Shown: one piece after another, positions 39,303 to 48,949 of the stretch | Numbering within the stretch: the first letter of the stretch is position 1 | How the letters are laid out: every line of letters starts with the position of its first letter | Assembly (NCBI GenBank): GCA_022818135.1 | Contig: JAFMSR010000029.1 | Location: forward strand, 62,001-126,000 | Direction: 5' to 3' | From: Saxidomus purpurata | Taxonomy: Eukaryota; Mollusca; Bivalvia; Venerida; Veneridae | Length of the DNA stretch: 64,000 nucleotides | Notes under the pieces: generated by a model | Told to the model about the DNA's origin: nothing | Seen by the model: the letters and a program-made list of their open reading frames with translations, nothing else | The model's database searches: none | Translations under genes and position numbers: made by a program

Positions 39303-40382
39303 ATGGCAAATTTAATAGAATACAAGGTTAATTTATCTAACGGACAAAAGAAAAAACTTGCAAAGGCGTATGAAGATAAATGTCCGCACACTTTTAGGTT
39401 AAGTAAAAATCAATTCACTGGTAGCTTTCCTTTGTTATTGACGCAAAGGCAGGTTAATAATATAAATAAGGCTAAAACAAAAAATACTGGTGTAGATATT
39501 AAAATATCTCCTACCCAAATGAGAGCTCAGTCACAAAACGGGGGTTTTCTTGGGGCATTGGCTGGCCTTTTGACTAAATCGATTTTACCTATTGTTACTA
39601 AATTTGCGCCCAAAGTATTAGCCCCACTGGGGGTTGGTGCCCTTTCTGGACTAGCGAGTACTGGTGTATCAAAAATATTAGGTAATGGTATGATTCAAGT
39701 TGCGAACAATAAAAAGAAAGAAATTCATCCATATTTAACATCCGGGCAACAGAGACAGTTAATGAAAACAAACAGAATAAAACTAACACAAAAACAAAAA
39801 CAAGATGGTGGGTTTCTTGGTATGCTTGCCGCAAGCTTGGGTATACCACTTATTACATCTTTATTGAGTGGTAAAGGCTTACAAATCGACACTCAACGAG
39901 TGCCATACAGACGAATTCCTATACTAAAAAAAAAAATAAAATTTCAGAATAAACCCCTTTCTAACTTTGATATCTTAGCTTGGGTTGAACAACTGAGGAT
40001 TAAACATTTTAAAGGTGTCTTTAGTAGAAATAATTTAAAACCTTTAGGGACTCCATACCAAAAGCAAAAGCAAGATGAATGTGGGATAATAAATTTAGAT
40101 GACTCTGTTGGACCTGGTACGCATTGGGTGTGTTATGTGGGGTTATTTTACTTTGATTCGTTTGGGTTAGTCCCACCAAATGAAATTATTAAATATATTC
40201 CAAATATTAAGTACAACAGTATTGAATATCAGGATAGACAAAGTACACTATGTGGATACTATTGTTTATTTTTTATACATTTACTACAAAACAAAGTACC
40301 ATTGTATGATATATTGTATAAAATATTAAACCCTAACAATCAAAAAGAAAATGAACAAACAATTATAACTTATTTTAATTAA
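39303..40382 (+). CDS. Hydrophobic virion protein fused to adenain-type maturation protease
   Basis: A 359-aa intact protein. The N-terminal part (about 1-200) has FRLSKNQFTGSFPLLLTQRQ, then glycine-rich hydrophobic stretches (GGFLGALAGLLTKSILPIV, GVGALSGLASTGVSKILGNG), and later GGFLGMLAASLGIPLITSLL. The C-terminal part (about 225-340) is an adenain/Ulp1-like cysteine protease: catalytic His in GPGTHWVCY, Asp in FYFDSFGL and Cys in STLCGYYC, preceded by DECGIINLDD. Such proteases cut capsid precursors during maturation. The hydrophobic half resembles membrane-active or vertex-associated virion proteins. Whether the two parts are separate genes in relatives should be checked; here they form one frame. 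Confidence 0.85.
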   Translation: MANLIEYKVNLSNGQKKKLAKAYEDKCPHTFRLSKNQFTGSFPLLLTQRQVNNINKAKTKNTGVDIKISPTQMRAQSQNGGFLGALAGLLTKSILPIVTKFAPKVLAPLGVGALSGLASTGVSKILGNGMIQVANNKKKEIHPYLTSGQQRQLMKTNRIKLTQKQKQDGGFLGMLAASLGIPLITSLLSGKGLQIDTQRVPYRRIPILKKKIKFQNKPLSNFDILAWVEQLRIKHFKGVFSRNNLKPLGTPYQKQKQDECGIINLDDSVGPGTHWVCYVGLFYFDSFGLVPPNEIIKYIPNIKYNSIEYQDRQSTLCGYYCLFFIHLLQNKVPLYDILYKILNPNNQKENEQTIITYFN

Positions 40383-41181
40383 ACACTGTGCTGGAAAAAA
40401 ATTGCAAAATCCTCCTGCCGCCTAATCCTTCACCTTGGGGCCGAGGAATTCTTTATTTGTGTGCACCCCGGCCCCGTAGTTTATGGCTTCGGCACCTTTC
40501 TTAAGCTTTCCGCCCGGAAGCTATCCTGTCCAGTTATTGACTCACCTTAGATCACCTTTAACCCCATTTGATTTCCTCCCGAAACCTTCGAAACTAGAGA
40601 CAAATCAGAGGTAAGGCAAGCTTCTGTAAATCCATGCTCGGTAAAGAATTCTTTTCAGTGTACACAAACCCAAGCATGAATCTACAAACGGCAAGCTTTT
40701 TCCGAACACTATCTTCCATCGACAGCGGATAGAGTCATACACAATGCCTAAGCCAGACTAGAACGACATTCAGACACTAGTATAATAAAAAACGATTACT
40801 TATATATCAAACAATTTCCGATAACACTATTAAAAGTGTTTTAAATTTGAATAATTCTTGAGTACAATGGTAATTATTTAACCTGACGATCACGTAACCT
40901 TGTTTTATTCTTAACCTAAAATTTATGAATTACCTACCAATCTGACTGATTTTCTTGAAGACTTGATGTCAAGTGTTGCCATTTCAGATTGTTTTTATGA
41001 TTTAACATATAAAGGGATGTAATTCAAGTTTTCCAATAACTTTATGTAAACTCGCTTCTGCGCTAAGTGAACTATTGGTAAACGGATGTAAATATTTACT
41101 GGTATAAAAATAGATGTAGTTTTCCGATATTGATTCACTTTCGCTTTCACTTCCGCCTTCTCTGTACAGAAAGTGTATTGG
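40383..41181. other. Polinton right-end non-coding spacer
   Basis: About 800 bp without a gene between the protease stop and the right inverted repeat. The first 350 bp are markedly GC-richer than the coding part. They include CTTGGGGCCGAGGAA (40434-40448), which resembles the GC-rich inserts in the genes. A regulatory or packaging-signal role is possible but not shown. Confidence 0.5.
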
Positions 41182-41350
41182 TATTAATATATAAAAATGA
41201 CATGTGTGGATTAAGTTTGTAAGAGTAGTATATAAAAGGAGAGTTACAGGTACGGATTGGATTTTATGTTTAAGTGCTTTTCCGAATGAAAGAGGAAAAG
41301 CACTTTTACATTTTTCCAACTGTGCTGTAACTCTCCTTTTATATACTACT
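41182..41350. repeat. Polinton right terminal inverted repeat
   Basis: Inverted counterpart of 26223-26389. The same internal palindromes are present: outer arms at 41224-41249 and 41325-41350, and the inner AAGTGCTTTTCC hairpin between. Confidence 0.95.
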
Positions 41351-41356
41351 TTTATC
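41351..41356. repeat. Right target-site duplication TTTATC
   Basis: Exact copy of 26217-26222 directly after the last base of the right repeat. Confidence 0.9.
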
Positions 41357-41719
41357 ATTGGGCTACATGTATGTCTTGCTCTGGATAACACCTGGTCAAT
41401 TCTAGCATATTTCAATCAATCACTTGCATTTTTCGCCAATAGTCGTACTTTTCCTATCATCCAATTAACCTCGCTGATGCTAAAGGAAGTCGGTAATCGG
41501 CATGTTTAGATTTTATCCAAAGAAGTATGGAAAATACCCAATTTTATTAAAATGAAAACATCAGCCCAGATACTAGTTATTATACGCAAGACAAAGCCTC
41601 TGTGCCGAGCTGATACTGTTGTTCAGTGGTAAGTTACATTATGTGACAGGAGCTATTTACGGTGGCACTGAGGTGACATGCAGTTCTCTTTTTTTTATGT
41701 CGTTCCCTAATCTCACTAT

Positions 41720-41815
41720 TTCGACTACGAAGACAGACTGATTTTACAGGTTGACATGACAGTAATAAAGTATTAGATCTGTGAAATGGGTCACACTGAA
41801 ACGCCAAATTAATTA
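41720..41815. repeat. Dispersed repeat shared with 55448-55675
   Basis: TTTCGACTACGAAGACAGAC through GTCACACTGAAACGCCAAATTA (about 41717-41811) matches two blocks at 55448-55480 and 55615-55672, the latter separated by an extra stretch of roughly 120-130 bp. Confidence 0.55.
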
Positions 41816-41889
41816 GTCTTGTCGTTCCCACTACTGATATGAGACCATTTCCAACTACCCGTTATCATAGCTTTCCAGTAGATACTTAC

Positions 41890-41937
41890 TGGAGGCAAGG
41901 TCTTTCAAATAGTACTATTTGAAAGACCTTGCTGGAG
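41890..41937. repeat. 38-bp perfect palindrome with TGGAG direct repeats
   Basis: 41895-41932 is a perfect loopless palindrome centred on AATAGT|ACTATT. TGGAG flanks it at 41890-41894 and 41933-41937. The arrangement looks like a minute palindromic insertion. Confidence 0.8.
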
Positions 41938-42204
41938 GGAACGACTTACTAAATCAAAAAAGTGGTGGGCATGACATCAATAAAAGAGAAGTTAACGTTA
42001 CTTTTGCAATTTTTTTGTTTAGTGGCTTGACTTGGTAGCAGCAGCCCACATTTTTATTTTTGAATGACATTGATTTTTGATCTTTTTTTATTTTTTCGCA
42101 CAATACTTTAATAGGACTCCAGTACTGGCAAACTTATATTTTATATTCCAATGATAAACAGTGTCAGACCACTAAGAAGTAATCTTGGACACTTCACAGT
42201 AAAA

Positions 42205-42400
42205 AGGGGAGCGGTGGTGTAGAGGTTAAGGTGTCACCCATTCATCCCAGAGGTTGGGGGAATTCGAGCCCCATTTGGGTCACAACCGTACCTCCTCATA
42301 TGGCACCAAGTACTGGTTTTTCCAGGAAGCAGACTCAAGAGTGACTCGATAAGCTGTTAAATTTCTTCACAATCGAGCTAAAATAAATTAGTATATAACT
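42205..42400 (+). mobile_element. tRNA-derived SINE, family B, forward copy
   Basis: GGAGCGGTGGTGTAGAGGTT forms a box A-like head and GAATTCGAGCCCC a box B. The body runs through CTGGTTTTTCCAGGAAGC to a CTAAAATAAATTAGT end. An inverted copy lies at 42612-42808. Confidence 0.75.
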
Positions 42401-42477
42401 TAACTAAACTGTAACGATCCAAGCCCTTGTATTTATTTTAAAGTATGTACGTAATCAGAGTTTTATCGTTGGTACTG

Positions 42478-42960
42478 GATAATCCATATGACTAACGCCC
42501 CTAGATGTTAGTTATTTTCAGTTTTCGGAGGATAGTGCAAGATACAGAAAGCATCCCAATTCCAGAGACACAAAGTTCTTTTACATACCAGGTGTATTGC
42601 TCTCATACATACTATACTATACTTTTAAATTTATTTTAGCTCGATTGTGAAGAAAGCTTTAGCTTATTGAGTCACTCTCTAGTCCGCTTCCTGGAAAAAC
42701 CAGTACTGGTGTCATATGAGGAAGTACGGTCGTGACCCCAGTGGGGCTCGAACCCGCAACCTCCGGGATGAGCGGCCGACACATTAACCTCTATACCACC
42801 GCTCCCCTTTGCTCTCATACATAATGGGACCTCGGTTTTAAGTAGCATCTGAAAAACTGTTTCGGTAGTAATTTTTGTTGGTCAGCCCCGGGAATCAAAC
42901 ACACAACCCTGAGATTACAAGTCTCGTGCTCTACCTATTGAGCTAACCAGGCTTACGTTT
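42478..42960 (-). mobile_element. tRNA-derived SINE, family A, interrupted copy
   Basis: On the minus strand the head (about 42885-42957) looks like tRNA-Thr: TTAGCTCAATAGGTAGAGC, anticodon loop CTTGTAA, and GTTTGATTCCC. The body resumes across an inserted family-B SINE at 42612-42808 and ends near 42478. A second, uninterrupted copy is at 43190-43440. Confidence 0.75.
42612..42808 (-). mobile_element. tRNA-derived SINE, family B, nested in family A
   Basis: Inverted relative to 42205-42400. It is flanked by an exact 15-bp target duplication TTGCTCTCATACATA (42597-42611 and 42809-42823), proving insertion into the older family-A SINE. The head on the minus strand reads GGAGCGGTGGTATAGAGGTT. 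Confidence 0.9.
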
Positions 42961-43189
42961 CTATTAGCCTTTCAAATTCCCAATTTCAATCGTTACGGTG
43001 AATTAATCAAATATATGTAGCTATAATGCCCTCCTGCAATGGATTAAGGAGTAACATGTTTTGATAAGAGAAAACACTGTATGCATAACTGACAGGTCAG
43101 CCCTTTTTTAGACAATTTAAAGTACCAGCTGAACCAAAAACATATATGCGGGCCGAGCTAGGGGCTGCAGCCTTAAAACCCAGCCCTGA

Positions 43190-43440
43190 ATCCGCGGTTA
43201 GGTTTCCCATATGACCAGCACCCCCTGACGATGGTTAGTTATTTTAGGTTATTTGAGGATCCCAATTACAGAGACACCCCTGATACATGTATGCCAGGTG
43301 TATAGCACTCATACATGGGACCTTGGTTTTTAAGTTTTATCTGGAAGACTGTTAGTAATTTTAGTTGGTCAGCAACAGGAATCAAACCTGCAACCCGGAT
43401 ATTACAAGTATCATTCACTACTGATTGAGCTAACAGGGCT
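43190..43440 (-). mobile_element. tRNA-derived SINE, family A, second copy
   Basis: Matches the family-A body (CATATGACCAGC..., CCAATTACAGAGACAC, AGGTGTATAGCACTCATACA). A more degenerate tRNA head reads TTAGCTCAATCAGTAG on the minus strand. Confidence 0.7.
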
Positions 43441-45430
43441 AACTTTTGAAACTATTTCAATGGCTATGTCCATCTAAAATATTTTTGACTATTTTATTGT
43501 CTTTAATTCTTTGAGAACACAGTTTACACATCTGACAGGTTACTCCTCAGTCCTGAAGGCAACATATACTCATAAAATGTGCTGTATACCCATCACTTGG
43601 GAAATAATCAAACCTCTTCTATGTCAAAGGTCGTCACATGTTGTAAGATGCGGCCTTACCAGGATAATCCGGTAAACTTGTACCTAAGTGACTCCAATTA
43701 TGTTGCAACAATATACTGGTAGTTTGTAAAACAGGGCTGGGCTAATGTGTCCACAGTTCAAAATTCCTGCACCGCGAGTAAAATGAACTACTCATTTAAC
43801 ACATTGTTAATTTAATTTAGATTGACAAGTCTCGACAAAAATAGCACATTACATTATAATTTATTAAGGTCACTGCCACCAAGTCTTGTCGGCCAGTCTG
43901 GTGTATAAAAAAATGCCGCCTGGTTATATAAAAGAGTTTGAATTTTGTTTAAAGCAATAAAAACAATTATTGCTTTATATAATAAGTCACCTGTGCAATA
44001 AAAGAATAAGGAAACTGTCTGAACTATTATTGCTATTAGTTTCCTTAATGTACAGTGATAGCCATTAGTGAAATGCATCAATAGTTTGCCGGTTTCATGT
44101 CATAGCTTACACTTTAAAATGCAATTTTTTAAAGAGATTAACCAACATTAAGGATCTTGTGATAAATGGTGTAAGGTATTCACTGTCGGCATGATCAAGT
44201 GCATAAATCCTACTTACAAAATGCTAATTTTCATCCTATCTTAATTTCAGGAAAGAAAGATATTAGTCCAACATGGTGATTGATCCAATCAGAAACTGCG
44301 AGTCACTTTCCCAGTGCTCAGATGTACTAGCTATTGTCCATAGTGCCACAGTCAGCAGATTTGTCAAGAAAACAAGTGATCAAATTTGTGTCAGGCACTG
44401 TCTGAATAACTTTGTATTTAAAGCCTTGATCAAATAAAGATAAGAAAGTTCAGTGTTAAAATTTAGAAATCTACTGTGAATTTGAGTGGTTGCTGAAGAA
44501 TCCTTTGGTCATAGAACATAAGACTTCCAATGCACAAAATATTTCTTAAATAATTTAAAACTGTGCAGAAGTATGGACTACTCATTTTATATGCACTTTG
44601 CAGCATTCTCATGTTTTTTGCTCACTTAATGTAATCGAAAGCAAGATGTACAGAATGAACTGCAGTGTATATCATATTAGTACTGGTACATGTATATATT
44701 ATGAATACTACCTGGATTTTTTAATCATTTTGTTAATGTTGCCACTTGCCAGTCCTGAGACGTTTCTTTTAAAAGCAGGCTGGCAGAGCAGGTAGGAGTT
44801 TGGAAAGAGTTGACCATTTCCTGCTTATACTAGTAAAAGAGCAATAATTCTGACCATGAGCTGAAAAACTACACAGTGACACTGAATACACCAAGAGTTT
44901 TGCCATGCAGTTTTCCTAGAAAACAATCACAATATATATTTTGATGTCTTTGGTGATGTAGTATTTGTGTGCGACTGGGTGGCAGAAGACCATAGATCAA
45001 TCTATTTAGTCATGTTCAGGCAACTTTTGCATAAGAAGCGTGGCGGACTCAGACAATGAATAAGATGGAGTTAGATAGAGACTACAGCTTTGGAGCATTG
45101 AATATACTTTACTGAAATAAAGAAGTTGCCTAATAAATATTTCTAGTTTGAGTGAGGAAATATGAAACATCTCATGATTAAAATGATGATGAAAAGAATA
45201 TTCTATCGGTGTGAGTGCTGGTCAGAACACACACGAACAGTCATCAGGAGTAGATGATATTGATTGCAAGAACTTGTTCCACTGAATCAGAGTGAATTAA
45301 ATAAGTTTTAACTAAATGATGTTCTTAATCCATCAGTACTTAATTGAGTGTACACTTCATATTTCAAAATACAACTGTAGTACAAGCCTTGAAATTGCTC
45401 TACAAAAGTTGACACATTTTCAAGAATAAG
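43441..45430. other. Non-coding, nothing recognised
   Basis: AT-rich DNA with only short frames that lack any family signal. A locally repeated AAGCAATAAAAACAATTATTGC inverted motif near 43952 is minor. Confidence 0.4.
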
Positions 45431-45436
45431 TCATGT

Positions 45437-45765
45437 TTAAAGTCCCAGGATCACATTTACAAGTAGCTTTCATTTTATCAAGAAAGATGTCTTGCTGACA
45501 GAAAAGACCTTTATTTGTGCCAAAACCATTCCAAACTTTGCTTTTTAAATTGATAAGTACATATCAGAAACATAGTGCAGAATTTTTTTCAATGCTTTTG
45601 CAAATGGCAACTCTTTTTCTGAAAGAAAAAAACTTGAATACAAAAGAAAGGCATAATTATGTCAATGTCATTGTTTTAGAGTGAATAGAACATGATTCTC
45701 TCATTATACTATCAATAAATTTATGTGACTGTATCAGTACATTTTAAGTGATCCTGGGGCTTTAA
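45437..45765. mobile_element. MITE with TTAAAGTCCCAGGATCAC termini
   Basis: Begins TTAAAGTCCCAGGATCAC and ends GTGATCCTGGGGCTTTAA, so it has terminal inverted repeats of about 18 bp. It is 329 bp with no coding capacity. Relatives lie at 5423-5610 and 23842-23862. Confidence 0.8.
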
Positions 45766-45769
45766 TATT

Positions 45770-47060
45770 TATACAGAAATTACATATCCTTTGAACGCCT
45801 ATATATCGTAATAAACCGTATACGCGGGTTAAGACAGGTTTGGCCTTCCATAGAAGTGACAGTTACCGTATGGAACACGTTTTGTCTGTATGAATGTAAA
45901 GGCTATGCCGACAGCCCCTGAATGTTGAAATCTCAGACGTCCGAGGCAAATGCTGACACTTTAAGACAACCTTGAAAATGACCTTGGAGTTAGGGGGGCT
46001 GCGTTTTTGGTGCGTGGCATTCCCTGTTTGATATTATTTTTGTTTTTTTGGACACAATTTTACCAGCTTTGAAAATTTTCATTTTACCAATGTTCGCGTA
46101 CAAGTCCCTGTGGGATAGTGTTTTGAGCGCGTGTAAATATTTTTTCATAGACATAAAGCAGACATGTCGTACTCAAACCTAGGTATATTGACATCTTATG
46201 AGAACGCTTAAAATTGACCTCTCGTTAGCAAAAAAAAAAAAGAAGTCCATGCGCAGGTAAGCAGACAGGGTAACCCCTGCGCGTGACCTCTGTAGGTGGG
46301 CCAATGGAAATTTTACTTTCATGTTACAGCTCAATCTATTTGCTGACGTATACAACACGCGCAGTAAACCGAAAGTAGCATAACGTGATGTACAGTGTTT
46401 ACAAAAACACATGCATGTCTGTCGAGTTTGTAACAAAATATGCCGGTGTGCAAAGGTTATTGGTACAGTCCCTTGTATTAATTTATCAGAGCATTCATTG
46501 CAAATGGTAGTCTTCTTTCAAATTTACAAAATGTCCATTTAAATACATAAAGTTAGTAAGAGACAATATCATGGCTATTTTCCTTTTCTTTTACCCATTA
46601 GGGCATAGAATACACATTAATTGGCATGGACCGCCACCTCTAAGCACCATAGTGTACAGAGGAATGAATTGGATAATACAGTGGGATATTTTCTAAGTGC
46701 CTAGCCTCAAAAGATGTGCAGGGGGGATTTGCCCTATCTCTGGCTTAAAGTTTTTTGCAGCGGAAAAATATCACTTCAAATCAATTAGTGTGATGTTAAT
46801 AAAAATATTTAGAAAACAAGTCGTTAAAGCTGTCATTGGAAAGTAACAAATGCCCCAAAAGTAGTGTCTCCCAGTCTGTGACCTGGACCATCAAGATGTG
46901 GACCAAACTTTCAAAGTTCCTTCGGGAGCACTGAAATACATGTCGCAAAATCCCTTTTATTCATCACTGCGACAAGTACATGTATGTGGGATGCAAAATA
47001 TTTTTGAGCCCTGCACCAAATTCTATGAATAGCTTCGTGAAAACGAGTCAAATTGTAAAC
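45770..47060. other. Non-coding, nothing recognised
   Basis: Contains an A11 run near 46230. No gene, tRNA or defined repeat could be supported. Confidence 0.4.
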
Positions 47061-47061
47061 T

Positions 47062-48260
47062 AGAGCTTTCACTAAATGTGATTAATACCCCCGAAAGACT
47101 GCTTTATAACCTGAGGAATTTCGTAGTAACAGAATACCTTGCAAACAAACTAAAAAGAGATATTGTTCTTGTCAATAACTCTGTAATTTGTCAAAAAAGA
47201 GTTATGATTCTTGTACACTGCACTTCCGTTCTATGTGCTTGACCATTGTATGGACTCGTATTGAATTCCAACCAATAGTTTTCGAACAATGCTCCGGACA
47301 ATAAATTCAACAAAGGGCAATAACTCTGAAATGTGTTAAAATACAGTTATTGTTCTTTTGCATTGCACTTCCTCTCATTGTGCTTGACCTTTGTATGAAG
47401 TTGTATTGAATTCCAACCAGTAGTTTTCAAGTTATGCTCCAGACAAGCAAAAGTATCAAAGGGCAATAACTCTGTAATTAGTCAAGATGGAGTTTTGGTT
47501 CGTGTGCACTGCACTTCCTCTCATTGAGCTTGACCATTGAATGAAGTTGTATTGAATTCCAAGTAGTAGTTTTCGAATTATGCTCTAGACAAGGAAAAGT
47601 AACAAGGGGCAATAACTCTGTAATGAGTCAAAGTAGAGTTATGGTTCCTGTGCACTGCACTTGCTCTCAATGTACTTGACCATTGTTTGAGGTTGTATTG
47701 AATTCCAACCAGTAGTTTTCAAGTTTTGCTTCGGACAAGGAAAAGTAACAAAGGGCAATAACTCTGTAAATACTCAAGATAGAGTTATGGTTCTTGTACA
47801 CTGCACTTCCTCTGACTGTGCTTGATCATTGTATGAAATTGTATTGAATTCCAACCAGTAGTTTTCAAGTTATGCTCCGGAAAGGAAAAGTAACAAAGGG
47901 CAATAACTCTGTAATTATTCAAGATGGAGTTATAATTCTTGTGCACTGCACTTCCTCTCAATGTGCTTGACCATTGTATGAAGTTGTATTGAATTCCAAC
48001 TAGTAGTTTTCAAGTTATGCTCCGGAAAGGAAAAGTAACAAAGGGCAATAACTCTGTAATTATTCAAGAAAGAGTTATAATTCTTGTGCACTGCACTTCC
48101 TCTCAATGTGCTTGACCATTGTATGAAGTTGTATTGAATTCCAACTAGTAGTTTTCAAGTTATGCTCCGAACAAGGAAAATGCAACAGACCGCCCGACCG
48201 ACCGACCAACCACTGGGTGACTCCTGTATACCCCCCTAAACTTCGTTTCAGGGGTATAAT
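47062..48260 (+). mobile_element. Pearl-like element 1 (145-bp tandem core)
   Basis: About six copies of a 145-146 bp unit containing GGGCAATAACTCTG start at 47315, 47461, 47607, 47753, 47898 and 48043. They are followed by a (GACC)n-type microsatellite (about 48186-48210) and a terminal hairpin, TATACCCCCC...GGGGTATA (48227-48257). The left end near 47085 also carries ATACCCCCGAAA. Tandem core plus tetranucleotide microsatellite is the build of bivalve pearl elements (family knowledge). Confidence 0.75.
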
Positions 48261-48456
48261 TAGTGCTTAAAACTGAATATATTCAATGAAAATAACAGTT
48301 GTTATATTTATGTAATATAATTTAATGTATTTAATTCATATAAGTAATATTGATACTAAACAATTTACTGTTCTAAACTTGTAATTTACAAAAAAGTGAA
48401 TTGTCAATTTCCTTTTATATAAATATAGGTTGGGAAGCACCTGTCTGAAAGTCACC

Positions 48457-48947
48457 ATAACCAGTCAGGGTTGTAACTTGTTTGTTATTTTGAAAATAAC
48501 TTCTACCAGTTATATTTATCTTTTACTCATCACTCACTAAAATAACTTCTGCCACGACAAAACCTTCAAAAGTAGGACATTCTTCAGGTCATCTCTAAGA
48601 CAAGTTTGCCAATAAATCCATTGTGTCTGACTGAAGTCATTACTGTCGGCTATAAAGAAAGAACTTGCATTTCTCTCTCTTATCTAAAGGTATTTGCATT
48701 ATTATAAGACTGAGGTAATCTGCTTGTAATGAAGAAATTCAGGAAAAACTGAAATGTTGAATTGTTACCTGTACAAGTTGTTATCAGAAAGTCCAAATGA
48801 CCCATTATTTTGGTCACCTCAACTTTCAAGGGAGTTATTTCTTTCAGCAAAGGGAAGCCATTTTATTGACAAAATGTTTCAATTATCACTTACTGTAGTT
48901 ATTTTCAAAATAACTTAAACAAGTTACAACTTACACCACTGGTTGGT
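48457..48947. mobile_element. MITE with about 45-bp inverted ends
   Basis: GTTGTAACTTGTTT...TTATTTTGAAAATAACT at the left is mirrored by AGTTATTTTCAAAATAACTT...AAACAAGTTACAAC at the right. About 490 bp, non-coding. Confidence 0.7.
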
Positions 48948-48949
48948 AA

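Larger units (their letters stand above)
26223..41350. mobile_element. Complete Polinton/Maverick element
   Basis: A 15,128-bp element bounded by about 168-bp terminal inverted repeats starting AGTAGTATAT, with a perfect 6-bp target duplication. It encodes the diagnostic Polinton set: retroviral-type integrase, packaging ATPase, protein-primed DNA polymerase B, adenain-type protease, and major and minor capsid proteins. A left minus-strand block of three genes faces away from a right plus-strand block of nine. Base composition is strongly AT-rich, apart from small GC-rich hairpin inserts and the right-end spacer. Near-identical repeats and an intact duplication indicate recent insertion. Three frameshifts and two in-frame TGA codons disable the ATPase, major capsid, fibre-like and small basic genes, so this copy is probably non-autonomous now. 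Confidence 0.97.

Noticed and set aside
41002..41509. Genes overlapping the right Polinton end
   Set aside because: The frames run through the inverted repeat and its hairpins and have no coding signature; similar frames appear at the left end.
42885..42957. tRNA-Thr gene
   Set aside because: A second diverged copy with the same attached body exists at 43190-43440, and the body is interrupted by another SINE. It is a SINE.
47315..48180. CRISPR-like array
   Set aside because: The 145-bp repeats are contiguous, without unique spacers, in a eukaryotic context; they form a tandem transposon core.
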